Source of the DNA: AR5 sp035762565
Lineage (GTDB): Bacteria; Methylomirabilota; Methylomirabilia; Rokubacteriales; CSP1-6
Direction: 5' to 3'
Assembly (NCBI GenBank): GCA_035762565.1
Contig: DASTOJ010000305.1
Span: 13,190-77,189, forward strand
DNA length: 64,000 nt
Part shown: piece by piece, positions 1 through 9,627 of the stretch
How the letters are laid out: every line of letters begins with the position of its first letter
Numbering within the stretch: position 1 is the first letter of the stretch
Translations under genes and position numbers: made by a program
Notes under the pieces: generated by a model
The model's input: the letters and a program-made list of their open reading frames with translations, nothing else
The model's database searches: none
Told to the model about the DNA's origin: nothing

Positions 1-31
1 CCCGCCCGCCCCTCGCGCCCGGGGATGGAAG

Positions 32-481
32 CTAGATCGCCTCCGCCGGCTCCTTGCCCGCGATCTGCGTCAGGCCTTTGCCGAACCGGCCGGCGTGCGA
101 CTTCTCGGCCTTGGCGAGCGTCTCGAACCACTCCGCCAGCTCGGCAAACCCCTCGTCGCGCGCGGTCTTGGCCATGCCCGGGTACATCTGCGTGTACTCG
201 TAGGTCTCGCCCGCCACCGCGGCCTTGAGGTTCTTCTCGGTCTTGCCGATGGGCTCGCCGGTGGCCGGATCGCCGACCTCCTTGAGGAAGTCGAGGTGCC
301 CGAAGGCGTGCCCGGTCTCGGCGTCCGCGGTGTCCTTGAAGAGTCCGGCGATGTCAGGGTAGCCCTCGATGTCGGCGACCCGCGCGAAGTAGAGATAGCG
401 GCGGTTGGCCTGCGACTCGCCGGCGAACGCTTCCTTCAGGTTCTCGAAACTCTTAGTCCCCTTGAGGCTTTGCCCTGGCAT
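32..481 (-). CDS. Rubrerythrin (diiron domain only)
   Basis: 149-aa ferritin-like diiron protein expected to reduce hydrogen peroxide in the cytoplasm. Two repeats of the rubrerythrin pattern are visible: a GES motif near residue 21 followed by ETGH, and a GET motif near residue 91 followed by EKSH, which supply the Glu/His iron ligands. Classical rubrerythrins are about 190 aa and end in a CxxC rubredoxin domain; that domain is absent here, so electrons must come from a separate partner. A GGAGGAG ribosome site lies just before the ATG. The gene overlaps the end of the upstream Fur-family gene by 29 bp, so the two are probably one peroxide/iron-stress operon. Confidence 0.93.
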   Translation of the reverse strand: MPGQSLKGTKSFENLKEAFAGESQANRRYLYFARVADIEGYPDIAGLFKDTADAETGHAFGHLDFLKEVGDPATGEPIGKTEKNLKAAVAGETYEYTQMYPGMAKTARDEGFAELAEWFETLAKAEKSHAGRFGKGLTQIAGKEPAEAI

Positions 482-956
482 AGCTCCTCCTTGCTGGTGG
501 ACGGGTGAGGCCGCCGCCGCGCCGGCAGGCGCCGCAACGGCCGTAAAACTCGATGCGCTGGGTCAGGACCTCGAAGCCCGTGCGGGACGCCACACAGGTG
601 CGCACGCCTGGCGCGGCGAGCGCCGGCACGTCGTAGATGCGCCCGCACGCCACGCAGGTGAAGTGGTCGTGGGGGGCAATGTTGCCGTCGAACCGCATGC
701 CGGCGAGGTCGGCGCGCTCGTTCAGAAGGCCCTCGGCCGCCAGCATCCGGAGGTTGCGGTACACCGTGGCCAGGCTCACGCGCGGCAGGCGCCGCCGCAC
801 CAGCCGGTAGACGGCCGCCACCGACGGATGCGCGTCGCTGGCGCGCACGGTGTCGAGGATCAGCCGGCGCGGGCGGGTGAGCCGTTTGCCGCGGGCGCGC
901 AGCGCCGCCGCCTGTCCGTCCTCCCCGGCCGGCCCCTTCTTGGTAATCATTCGCAT
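453..956 (-). CDS. Fur/PerR-family metalloregulator
   Basis: 167-aa DNA-binding repressor of the ferric uptake regulator superfamily. It has an N-terminal winged helix with the hallmark LATVYRNLRML segment around residues 62-72, an HDHFTC metal-binding stretch, and structural zinc cysteines as CVAC and CGAC pairs. It sits directly upstream of, and overlaps, rubrerythrin, the arrangement typical of PerR-like peroxide sensors, but sequence alone does not separate PerR from Fur or Zur. The start could be at the first Met or at the Met two codons later (MITKK). An AT-rich stretch spans the start codon and may be an autoregulatory site. Confidence 0.9.
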   Translation of the reverse strand: MRMITKKGPAGEDGQAAALRARGKRLTRPRRLILDTVRASDAHPSVAAVYRLVRRRLPRVSLATVYRNLRMLAAEGLLNERADLAGMRFDGNIAPHDHFTCVACGRIYDVPALAAPGVRTCVASRTGFEVLTQRIEFYGRCGACRRGGGLTRPPARRSYARAKPQGD

Positions 957-960
957 TTGA
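938..960. promoter_or_regulatory. Possible Fur-box-like AT-rich site at the fur start codon
   Basis: An AT-rich patch reading ATGCGAATGATTACC on the minus strand covers the start of the Fur-family gene and stands out from its GC-rich surroundings. It has only partial resemblance to the GATAATGATAATCATTATC Fur consensus, so autoregulation is a guess. Confidence 0.2.
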
Positions 961-1039
961 GTGGCCGGGGCGGATTGTACCGGCGGCCCCGGGGCGATGT
1001 CAATCGCCGGCGCCCGCCGGAGCTAGTGGACGCTGGTCC

Positions 1040-1447
1040 TCATCGCAGCCCCCGGGCTTCCATGAGCGCCGTCGTCCGGCGCCACGTGCCGGTCAGCACG
1101 TCGTCGAGCGCGGCCTCGGCGCGATAGGCGGCGATCGTCGCCGAGACCTGCTCGCGGGCGGAGTCCGCCTGCCCCGCCCTGGCGCGCGCCTCGGCGGCGG
1201 CGCCGAGCGTTTGCTGCGCGCGGGCGAGCGACGACAGCATCGAGCGGGCGGCCCCCAGTTGCACGTGGAGCGCCGCCGGCCGGGCGGCCGGCTCGGCGAC
1301 CGCAACCGTGCACCGGGCCGGGGCGGCGCTGATCGAGGTCGCCAGCACGATCTCCGGACGCCAGAGCGCGACGCCGGCGGGCGTCTTGAGTCGGCGGCGA
1401 GGCGAGGCGAGGTGGAGGGGAAGCGGCGACGCGATGCTCATGGCCAT
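1040..1447 (-). CDS. Hypothetical protein, downstream of NtrC-type regulator
   Basis: About 135 aa (152 aa if the upstream ATG at 1498 is used); family not recognised. Third codon positions are almost all G or C along the frame, as in the real neighbours, which supports coding. The C-terminal half is predicted to be mostly alpha-helical and rich in Ala, Arg and Glu, ending in MEARGLR. The N-terminal half has no clear signal peptide. It lies 75 bp downstream of the sigma-54 regulator on the same strand and might be co-transcribed. Function unknown. Confidence 0.5.
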   Translation of the reverse strand: MAMSIASPLPLHLASPRRRLKTPAGVALWRPEIVLATSISAAPARCTVAVAEPAARPAALHVQLGAARSMLSSLARAQQTLGAAAEARARAGQADSAREQVSATIAAYRAEAALDDVLTGTWRRTTALMEARGLR

Positions 1448-1522
1448 CGAACACGGCAACGCGGATGCCACACCGCGCGCGCCGCAAGCCCGCGTCATGG
1501 CGGGCCTTGGTATATCGACAAT

Positions 1523-2938
<1,416 letters not shown>

Positions 2939-2992
2939 CTGGCGCCATGGTAGCACTTCCAGTAGACTCTCCATCTCAGGAGGACCGACCGA

Positions 2993-5782
2993 ATGCCCCG
3001 GCCCGCGGGGCTCCGGATCGAGGGAGCCCGCCAGAACAACCTCAAGAACGTCTCGCTCGAGATCCCTCACGATCGGCTCACCGTCGTCACCGGCGTCTCC
3101 GGATCCGGCAAGTCGTCGCTGGCCTTCGACACGCTGTTCGCCGAAGGGCAGTGGCGGTACATCGAGTCGCTGTCCACCTACGCGCGGATGTTCCTCGACC
3201 GGGTCGACCGGCCCGACGTCGATCGCATCGAGCAGATCCGGCCGGCGGTGGCTCTCGAGCAGAAGAACCCCGTGCGTACGGCCCGCTCGACGGTCGGCAC
3301 CGCCACCGAGGTCTACGACCTTCTGCGCCTGCTGTACGCGAAGGTCGGCCGGGTCCACTGCCCGCGCTGCGGCAGCCCGGCCGTCTCTCACTCGCCGGAG
3401 TCGATCGCCGACGCACTGCTGGCCGAGCACGCCGGCGCTCGCGCGCTGATCACGTTCCCGCTGCCGGTTCCAGCCGGCCAGCCGCCCGCCGAGCTGTGGG
3501 CGGCTCTAACGCGGCGCGGCTTCGCGCGCGTCCAGCTGAACGGCCTCGTCTGCGACCTGACGGCGGCGCCGCCGCCGTCGGTGGAGGGGACCCTGGCCGT
3601 CGTCCTGGACCGGCTGGTGCTGGGACCGCCGCAGCGCGGCCGGCTGGTGGAGTCCGTGGAGAGCGCGCTGCGCGAGGGCGGCGGCCAGGTGGCCGTCGAG
3701 CTGGCCGAGGGCGGCCGCCGCGTGTTCGCCGAGGCGTTCCGCTGCGCCGCCTGCGCCACCCCGCTCGAGCGCCCCCAGCCGCTGCTGTTCTCGTTCAACC
3801 ACCCGCTGGGGGCCTGCGCCGAGTGCAAGGGCTTCGGCAACGTCCTGAAGTACGACGAGGCGCTGGTCGTCCCCGACCGCACGCTGAGCCTGGCCGGGGG
3901 CGCGGTGGAGCCGTGGACGCATCCCTCCGGACGCTGGTACCAGCGCGAGCTCCTGAGAGCGGCCAAGCGCACCGGCGTGGACCCGGCGCGCGCGTGGGAG
4001 GACCTCGGCGAGCGCGAGCGGACGTTCGTGTACGCGGGCGACGGCAAGTTTCCGGGCATCAACGGCTTCTTCGAGGAGATCGAGTCGTACCGCTACAAGC
4101 TGCACGTGCGCGTGTTCCTCTCGCGCTACCGGAGCCAGTCGCCGTGTCCCGTCTGCCGTGGCGCCCGGCTGAAGCCGCCCGCGCTGGCCGTGCGGGTGGC
4201 CGGGCGGACGATCGCCGAGTTCACGGCGCTCACCATCGAGGAGGCGGCCGCCCTGCTGGGCGACCTCAAGCTCACCGCCTGGGAGGCCGCCGTCGCCCGC
4301 GAGATCCTCCGCCAGCTCGGTGCCAAGCTGACCTTCCTGCTGCGCGTGGGCCTCGGCTACCTCACGCTCGGCCGTCAGACGCGCTCGCTCTCCGGCGGCG
4401 AGGCGCAGCGGATCAACCTCGCCAACCAGCTCGGCTCCCAGCTGGTCGGCACGCTCTACGTCCTCGACGAACCCTCGATCGGCCTGCACGCGCGCGACAC
4501 CATGCGGCTGGCCGAGCTGTGCCGCGAGCTGGCCCAGGCCGGCAACACCGTCGTGGTGGTCGAGCACGACCGCGGCTTCATCGAGGCCGCCGACCACGTG
4601 GTCGAGCTGGGCCCGGGCTCGGGCGAGCGCGGCGGCGAGATCGTCTTCGCCGGGCCCCAGGCGGAGTTCCGCAAGGCCACCCGCTCGTTGACCGCGCGGT
4701 ACCTGTCGGGCCGCGAGAGCATCGCCGTGCCCCCCGCGCGCCGGACCGGCCGGCGGCACCTCGTCCTCACCGGTGCCCGCGAGCACAATCTCAAGGACGT
4801 CACGCTGCGCGTGCCGCTGGGCACGCTGAGCGTGGTCACCGGGGTCTCCGGCTCCGGCAAGTCCACGCTCGTGCACGACACGCTTTACCGGGCGGTCGCC
4901 CGCGCCTTCAAGCTGGAGTTCCAGTCCCCCGGCGCTTACACCGCCCTCACCGGGCTCGAGTACCTCAAGGGCGTACGGCTCATCGACCAGGAGCCGATCG
5001 GGCGCACGCCGCGCTCCAACCCGGTGACCTACGTGAAGGCCTTCGACGAGATTCGCAAGCTCTACGCCGCCCAGCCGCGGGCCCGGGCGCTCGGCCTCGA
5101 CGCCGGCGCGTTCTCGTTCAACGTGCCGGGTGGGCGCTGCGAGTCGTGTCAGGGCGACGGCTTCCAGAAGCTCGAGATGTACTTCGTCGAGGACGTGTAC
5201 GTCTCGTGCCAGGAGTGCGAGGGCCGCCGGTACCGATCCGACGTGCTCGGCGTGAAGCATCGCGGCCGCTCGATCGGCGACGTGCTCCGGATGACCGTCG
5301 ACGAGGCCGTCGAGTTCTTCGCCGGCCAGGCGAACCTCGGGCGCCGGTTCCGCGTCCTCCAGGACGTGGGGCTGGGCTATCTGCGCCTGGGCCAGCCCGC
5401 CACGACGCTGTCGGGCGGCGAGGCGCAGCGGCTCAAGATCGCCACCGAGCTGGGCGGCCGCAGCTCCGGCGACGTGCTCTACGTGCTCGACGAGCCCACG
5501 ACCGGCCTGCACCTGGACGACGTCAAGAAGCTGCTGGGCGTGCTGCACCGCCTCGTCGACGCCGGCAACACCGTGCTCGTCGTCGAGCACCACCTCGACG
5601 TCATCAAGTGCGCGGACCACGTGGTCGACCTCGGGCCCGAGGGCGGCGAGGGCGGCGGCGAGATCGTCGCGGAAGGCACGCCCGAGCAGATCGGGCAGAC
5701 GCCGGGGTCGTACACCGGGAAGTTCCTGGCGGAGGTCCTGCCGAGGGCGAACGGGCGCTTGCGCTATACTCCGCCAGCATGA
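2993..5782 (+). CDS. uvrA: Excinuclease ABC subunit A
   Basis: 929-aa DNA-damage recognition ATPase of nucleotide excision repair; it dimerises and loads UvrB on lesions. Two ABC modules are complete: Walker A GVSGSGKS at 34-41 and near 617-624, and LSGGEAQR signatures near 466 and 805. Zinc-finger CxxC pairs occur around CAAC/CAEC and CESC/CQEC. The region between the first Walker A and its zinc finger is long enough to keep the UvrB-binding domain, so it is not a truncated UvrA2. AGGAGG lies 8 nt before the ATG. The stop overlaps the next start as ATGA, coupling it to the thiolase-like gene. Some segments (FLDRVDRPDVDRIEQ, EQKNPVRTARSTVG) differ from the E. coli form, so it could be a second paralogue. 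Confidence 0.95.
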   Translation: MPRPAGLRIEGARQNNLKNVSLEIPHDRLTVVTGVSGSGKSSLAFDTLFAEGQWRYIESLSTYARMFLDRVDRPDVDRIEQIRPAVALEQKNPVRTARSTVGTATEVYDLLRLLYAKVGRVHCPRCGSPAVSHSPESIADALLAEHAGARALITFPLPVPAGQPPAELWAALTRRGFARVQLNGLVCDLTAAPPPSVEGTLAVVLDRLVLGPPQRGRLVESVESALREGGGQVAVELAEGGRRVFAEAFRCAACATPLERPQPLLFSFNHPLGACAECKGFGNVLKYDEALVVPDRTLSLAGGAVEPWTHPSGRWYQRELLRAAKRTGVDPARAWEDLGERERTFVYAGDGKFPGINGFFEEIESYRYKLHVRVFLSRYRSQSPCPVCRGARLKPPALAVRVAGRTIAEFTALTIEEAAALLGDLKLTAWEAAVAREILRQLGAKLTFLLRVGLGYLTLGRQTRSLSGGEAQRINLANQLGSQLVGTLYVLDEPSIGLHARDTMRLAELCRELAQAGNTVVVVEHDRGFIEAADHVVELGPGSGERGGEIVFAGPQAEFRKATRSLTARYLSGRESIAVPPARRTGRRHLVLTGAREHNLKDVTLRVPLGTLSVVTGVSGSGKSTLVHDTLYRAVARAFKLEFQSPGAYTALTGLEYLKGVRLIDQEPIGRTPRSNPVTYVKAFDEIRKLYAAQPRARALGLDAGAFSFNVPGGRCESCQGDGFQKLEMYFVEDVYVSCQECEGRRYRSDVLGVKHRGRSIGDVLRMTVDEAVEFFAGQANLGRRFRVLQDVGLGYLRLGQPATTLSGGEAQRLKIATELGGRSSGDVLYVLDEPTTGLHLDDVKKLLGVLHRLVDAGNTVLVVEHHLDVIKCADHVVDLGPEGGEGGGEIVAEGTPEQIGQTPGSYTGKFLAEVLPRANGRLRYTPPA
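5765..5770 (+). promoter_or_regulatory. -10-like TATACT before thiolase-like gene
   Basis: TATACT lies 8 nt before the ATG at 5779, inside the last codons of uvrA. It could give an almost leaderless transcript of the thiolase-like gene independent of uvrA. No convincing -35 element is seen. Confidence 0.35.
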
Positions 5783-6996
5783 ACAGCCTTCGGGACAAGT
5801 ACTGCATCGTCGGCGTGGGCGAGACGGAGTACTCGCGCGGCTCCGGACGCTCGACCCGGGCGCTGGCGGTCGAGGCCGTGCGCAAGGCGATCCTCGACGC
5901 CGGGCTCAAGGCGGGCGACGTCGACGGGATGATGGACTACCAGTCCGGTGACTCGACGCTGGCGCCCCACGTGGCGCCCGACCTCGGTCTGCGCCTGAAC
6001 TTCTACATGGACGTGGTGGGCGGCGGCTCGTCGACCGAGGCGCTGGTGGGCCTGGCCATGGGCGCCATCGAGGCCGGCATGTGCCGGACGGTGGCGATCT
6101 ACCGCTCGATGAACGGCTACTCCGAGTTCCGCATCGGCGGCACCGGCGCCCGGGCCGCCCAGCCCGTGCGCGGCCTCGACCTGGCCCAGGTGCCGTTCGG
6201 CATGCGCAGCGCCGGTCAGAACTTCGCGCTGACGTTCATGCGCCACATGCACGACTACGGCACGACCTCCGAGCAGGTCGCTCACGTCAAGGTCGCCCAC
6301 AGCAAGCACGCCTCCCAGAACCCCAAGGCACTGCTCAGGGAGCGGGTGACCGTCCCGGACGTCGTCAACTCCCGCTGGATCGTCAAGCCGCTGCACCTGC
6401 TGGACTGCTGCCTGGAGACCGACAACGCCACGTGCATCATCGTCACCTCGGCCGAGCGCGCGCGCGACTGCCGCCAGCGGCCGGTCCACGTCATGGGCGT
6501 GGCCGGGCGCGTGTCCAAGCCACGCCTGGACTTCCACTGGGCCCACGGGCCCATCAGCCGCGTGGCCGGCTACTACGCCAAGGACATCGTGTTCGGTCAG
6601 GCGGGGATCGGACCCGACGACGTCGACGTCACCGGGTCCTACGACGCATTCACCTTCACGACCATGTTGCAGCTCGAGGAATACGGCTTCTGCAAGAAGG
6701 GCGAGGGCGGCGCGTACGTCTCCAGCGGGGCGATCGAGCTGGGCGGCCGGCGGCCGAACAACACCTCGGGCGGCCACCTGTGCGAGGGCTACACCCACGG
6801 TATGTCGATGGTCATCGAGAACGTCCGCCAGCTGCGCGGCGCCGTGGACGACTACTGTCCCAAGGGCACCGAGGGGGTGCACACCTACGACTACTCGCCG
6901 GGACGGTGCCGGCAGGTCAAAGATCCACAGATCACGATGAATTTGGGGTGGGCGATGCCGGCGCTCGGCTCCGCGTTGATCATGAGGCGGGGCTGA
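5779..6996 (+). CDS. Thiolase-like protein lacking the nucleophilic Cys
   Basis: 405-aa thiolase-superfamily protein of the SCP2/lipid-transfer type. The N-terminal start (KYCIVGVGETEYSR) is typical of the group. Where true thiolases have the acyl-accepting Cys (CGSG context), this protein reads DVVGGGSSTEAL (78-89), so ordinary Claisen condensation or thiolysis is unlikely. The C-terminal NTSGGHLCEG near residue 330 keeps the second active-site loop with its His. It is followed 73 bp later by a DUF35 protein. In the Ltp2-ChsH2 steroid system a thiolase-like protein with a DUF35 partner works as a retro-aldolase on acyl-CoA; the same role here is an inference. The start overlaps the uvrA stop. 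Confidence 0.85.
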   Translation: MNSLRDKYCIVGVGETEYSRGSGRSTRALAVEAVRKAILDAGLKAGDVDGMMDYQSGDSTLAPHVAPDLGLRLNFYMDVVGGGSSTEALVGLAMGAIEAGMCRTVAIYRSMNGYSEFRIGGTGARAAQPVRGLDLAQVPFGMRSAGQNFALTFMRHMHDYGTTSEQVAHVKVAHSKHASQNPKALLRERVTVPDVVNSRWIVKPLHLLDCCLETDNATCIIVTSAERARDCRQRPVHVMGVAGRVSKPRLDFHWAHGPISRVAGYYAKDIVFGQAGIGPDDVDVTGSYDAFTFTTMLQLEEYGFCKKGEGGAYVSSGAIELGGRRPNNTSGGHLCEGYTHGMSMVIENVRQLRGAVDDYCPKGTEGVHTYDYSPGRCRQVKDPQITMNLGWAMPALGSALIMRRG

Positions 6997-7069
6997 TGCG
7001 CGCAGCCTTCCCCCAAGCCCCCCTGCACCACACGACCGTTCACATCACCGTTGGGACCCTGGAGGCCTG

Positions 7070-7570
7070 ATGCCGGCGCCGGTGACCTATCGCGGCATGT
7101 CGCTGGTGATTCCCGACAACGACAGCGAATGGAGCGAGTACTTCGCGCACGCGCGACAGCACCGGCTGATGGTGCGCGCCTGCGCGGCGTGCGGTCTCCT
7201 GCGCTATCCGCCCACCCACGCCTGTCCGTGGTGCATGGAGCTGGGCTGGAGCTGGACGGAAGTGAGCGGACGCGGGACGATCCATTCCTACGAGATCGTC
7301 ATGCACGCGATCCAGCCCGGCTTCAAGGAGATCACGCCCTACCCGATCGTGCTCGTGGAGCTGGACGAGCAGCGCGGCCAGCCCTCTCCCGACGAGGGGC
7401 TGCGGATCATCGCCAACCTCGTGAAGCCGGACTTCACGCCCGAGGGCGAGGACAACGTCGCGATCGGCAAGCGGGTGCGCGTCGTGTTCCAGGACCTGGC
7501 CGATCATTTCGCCCTGCCCCAGTTCACGCTCACCGACGAGCCCCCCCAGGGCCGCGTCTGGCGGCTGTAG
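7070..7570 (+). CDS. DUF35 Zn-ribbon/OB-fold acyl-CoA-associated protein
   Basis: 166-aa protein with a rubredoxin-like zinc ribbon formed by Cys38, Cys41, Cys52 and Cys55, then an OB-fold reading from about SGRGTIHSYEIV to the C-terminus. This is the DUF35/ChsH2-C type (DUF35_N plus OB_aCoA_assoc). Such proteins partner thiolases or thiolase-like aldolases and are thought to hold acyl-CoA substrates. GGAGG precedes the ATG. It forms an evident two-gene unit with the thiolase-like gene upstream; a dispersed repeat ending in a strong hairpin closes the unit. Confidence 0.9.
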   Translation: MPAPVTYRGMSLVIPDNDSEWSEYFAHARQHRLMVRACAACGLLRYPPTHACPWCMELGWSWTEVSGRGTIHSYEIVMHAIQPGFKEITPYPIVLVELDEQRGQPSPDEGLRIIANLVKPDFTPEGEDNVAIGKRVRVVFQDLADHFALPQFTLTDEPPQGRVWRL

Positions 7571-7609
7571 TCTCCGCCGGACCACTGCGAGCACCGGCCT
7601 CCCGGCGGG

Positions 7610-7716
7610 CATGGGGCCACCACGAGGCCCTGGCGCAGGATCGAGGCGCGCCCCCGGCTCCACCGGGGCGCGACGAGCGTCGGGGGGGTGTGGGGGGCCA
7701 TCTCGGGGCCCCCCAC
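7610..7716 (+). repeat. Dispersed ~105-bp intergenic repeat, copy 1
   Basis: This block matches 41403-41507 in the same orientation. Both share the exact run CCGGGGCGCGACGAGCGTCG, then GGGGGG, a GATCGAGGCGCGCC core before it and a G-rich/C-rich hairpin at the end; by eye about four bases in five agree. Both copies lie between convergent genes. It has no open frame of its own that I would call a gene. Confidence 0.8.
7690..7716. terminator. Bidirectional hairpin between convergent genes
   Basis: Perfect 10-bp stem GTGGGGGGCC / GGCCCCCCAC with a 7-nt loop. It ends 1 bp before the stop codon of the antiporter gene and follows the DUF35 gene, so it could stop transcription from both sides. No T-tract follows on the plus strand, so it may act as a 3' end stabiliser rather than a classical intrinsic terminator. 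Confidence 0.6.
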
Positions 7717-7717
7717 C

Positions 7718-9460
7718 TCAATCGGGCGGGCGCCCGGCCGCCAGCTCGTCCGACTGGCGCTGCCGCGCGGCGCTCAGGGCCTCGGCGGTGGGCTCGAGCA
7801 GCAGTCCGTAGAGGTGTTCGGCGGCCAGCACGGGCGGAATGAGGACGTAGTCCGCGCCCTCGGTGTACAGGCGCTCGGCCGCCGCCAGCGTGTCCGCTGT
7901 CACGATCGTCCGCACTTCGGGCGCGAGGCCGCGGACCTGCCGCAGCAGGCGCAGGTTGCTCGTGCCCTGCAGGAACCAGTCGGAGATGCTGGAGACCACC
8001 ACCCGGGCGTGCTCGATGCCCGCGTGGCGCAGCGTCTCGGCGCTGCTCACGTCGCCGTAGTGGCATTCCACGCCGTCGGCCTGCAGCTGCTCGAGCGTCT
8101 CCGGATTGAAGTCGACGGCCACGATGCGCTGCTTCATGGCCGGATGCTCCCGCTCGAGGTGGCGCAGGAACGCCAGCCCCTCGCGGGAGACGCCCAGGAA
8201 GAAGATGTCGTGCGGGTCGCCCGAGGCGGAGTCGTCCGCGGCGGCCGGCGGCGCCACCCGTCCCAGCCAGCGGGGCGCGCCGGTGGCCGCCATGACGCGG
8301 GCCAGCGCGCTGGCCAGCGCGTGGTTGCCGCGGATCGCGTAGGTGGACACCACCGCGGTGAGCAGGAGCGTGTAGAGGACCAGTGAGGCCAGCGAGGAGC
8401 TCACGTGGCCGAGCGCCAGGCCGAGCGAGACGATCACCAGCGAGAACTCGCTCATCTGACCCAGGTTGACGGCGACGACGCCGGCGGTGCGCGTGTCGGA
8501 GCGCAGCAGCGCGAAGATGGGCAGCATCGTCACGAACCGGCTGGCGATCACGAACGCGCCCACCAGCGCGGCCAGCAGCAGCAGCCGTCCCGAGGGCGCC
8601 GGCACCTTGAGCCCGAGGGCCACGAAGAACAGCGTCACGAAGAAGTCGCGGACGCCCGCCAGTCGCGTGATGACCTCGGTCCCGTAGGGGAAGGCGGCGA
8701 TCACCATGCCGGCGATGAGGGCGCCCATCTCGCGGGACACGCCGAGCGTGCCGGCCGTCCCGCTCACGAGGAAGCACCACGCGACGGCGGTCACGAGCAA
8801 CAGCTCGGTCGAGCGTGCCACCGAGCGGAAGAGCCGCGGCAGCACGAGGCGCGAGAGCACCCCGGCGCCGGCTACCAGCCCCACGCCGGCTCCCAGCGAG
8901 AGCAGGAGCGCGGCCGGTCGCAGGGCGTGCAGGCTGGGCTGCAGGGCCAGGAACGCGATCGCCCACAGGTCCTGGAAGACGAGCACGCCGAGCGTGATGC
9001 GTCCGGCCAGCGTGCCCATCTCGAACTTGTCGAACAGCAGCTTGACGACGATCAGCGTGGAGGACAGGCTCACCGCCACCGCGAGGTAGAGCCGATCGAA
9101 GCGGCCACCGGTGTCCGCGGCCAGGCCGCCCAGTAGCCACCATCCCAGCGCGACGCACAGCGGAAACTGGAGCAATCCGCTGAGCACGATCGCGCGGCCG
9201 GCCTGGGCGAGGGCCGGCACGTTGACCTCCAGCCCGATGATGAAGAGCAGGAAGATCAGTCCCATCTCGGAGATCAGCTCGATGCTGGCCTCGTCGGCGA
9301 CGAGGCCGACGCCGAGGTTGGGGCCGAGGACGGCGCCGGCCAGGATGTAGCCGAGGATCAGCGGCTGGCTCACGGCGCGCGCGACCAGCGCGAACGCCGC
9401 CGCCGCGATGATGCTGACGCCGATGGCCGTGAGGAGCTCGTGAGGCGCCGAGGCCGTCAC
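7718..9460 (-). CDS. CPA2 cation:proton antiporter with TrkA-N domain (KefB-like)
   Basis: 580-aa inner-membrane protein. About 12 to 13 hydrophobic segments fill residues 10-390 and match the Na+/H+ exchanger (CPA2) fold, beginning with the LGYILAGAVLGPNLG segment near residue 35. A cytosolic TrkA-N/RCK domain follows from about residue 415 (HDIFFLGVSREGL, IVAVDFNPETLEQL, ECHYGDVSSAETL). It probably exchanges K+ or Na+ for protons, gated by a nucleotide. The usual GxGxxG nucleotide loop is weakened to GVSREG. It is a monocistronic minus-strand gene, convergent with the DUF35 gene. Confidence 0.92.
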   Translation of the reverse strand: MTASAPHELLTAIGVSIIAAAAFALVARAVSQPLILGYILAGAVLGPNLGVGLVADEASIELISEMGLIFLLFIIGLEVNVPALAQAGRAIVLSGLLQFPLCVALGWWLLGGLAADTGGRFDRLYLAVAVSLSSTLIVVKLLFDKFEMGTLAGRITLGVLVFQDLWAIAFLALQPSLHALRPAALLLSLGAGVGLVAGAGVLSRLVLPRLFRSVARSTELLLVTAVAWCFLVSGTAGTLGVSREMGALIAGMVIAAFPYGTEVITRLAGVRDFFVTLFFVALGLKVPAPSGRLLLLAALVGAFVIASRFVTMLPIFALLRSDTRTAGVVAVNLGQMSEFSLVIVSLGLALGHVSSSLASLVLYTLLLTAVVSTYAIRGNHALASALARVMAATGAPRWLGRVAPPAAADDSASGDPHDIFFLGVSREGLAFLRHLEREHPAMKQRIVAVDFNPETLEQLQADGVECHYGDVSSAETLRHAGIEHARVVVSSISDWFLQGTSNLRLLRQVRGLAPEVRTIVTADTLAAAERLYTEGADYVLIPPVLAAEHLYGLLLEPTAEALSAARQRQSDELAAGRPPD

Positions 9461-9476
9461 GGGGTGCGCGGGCGGC

Positions 9477-9591
9477 CTATCGCGTCAGCCTCGCCAGGAT
9501 CTCGTCGAACGCCTCGTCGTACCACCGGCAAGCCGTCGGTGACACCACGGGCGCAGAGCGCCTCGATCGGGTCGGTCTCGGTCGCCGGCAT
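9477..9591 (-). pseudogene. Remnant of a GVTDGLPVV-type small protein
   Basis: The minus strand from an ATG at 9591 encodes MPATETDPIEALCARGVTDGLPVV in one frame. Immediately after GVTDGLPV the sequence continues sensibly only in another frame, as YDEAFDEILARLTR and then a stop at 9477. A start of the form DPIEALCARGVTDGLPVV is one I associate with UGSC/thioredoxin-like selenoprotein-type proteins. The natural reading is the two ends of one gene joined by an internal deletion. Family assignment is from memory. A short intact ORF of 44 codons running to 9457 is the alternative. Confidence 0.4.
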
Positions 9592-9615
9592 CGCGCAGAG
9601 GCTAACACGGCCGGG

Positions 9616-9621
9616 TATGCT
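9616..9621 (+). promoter_or_regulatory. -10-like TATGCT, predicted leaderless start of the ChaN gene
   Basis: TATGCT ends 6 nt before the ATG at 9628, so the expected transcription start is the A of the start codon. No ribosome-binding site is present. Confidence 0.45.
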
Positions 9622-9627
9622 GACCGT

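Noticed and set aside
3506..5620. 704-codon antisense ORF within uvrA
   Set aside because: GC-rich shadow rich in Ala/Arg/Gly without any motif, antisense to a strongly conserved gene.
2947..6996. A single 1349-codon open frame covering uvrA and the thiolase-like gene
   Set aside because: Its first 944 codons are an out-of-frame shadow of uvrA; only the part from 5779 is a real protein, so there is no gene fusion.
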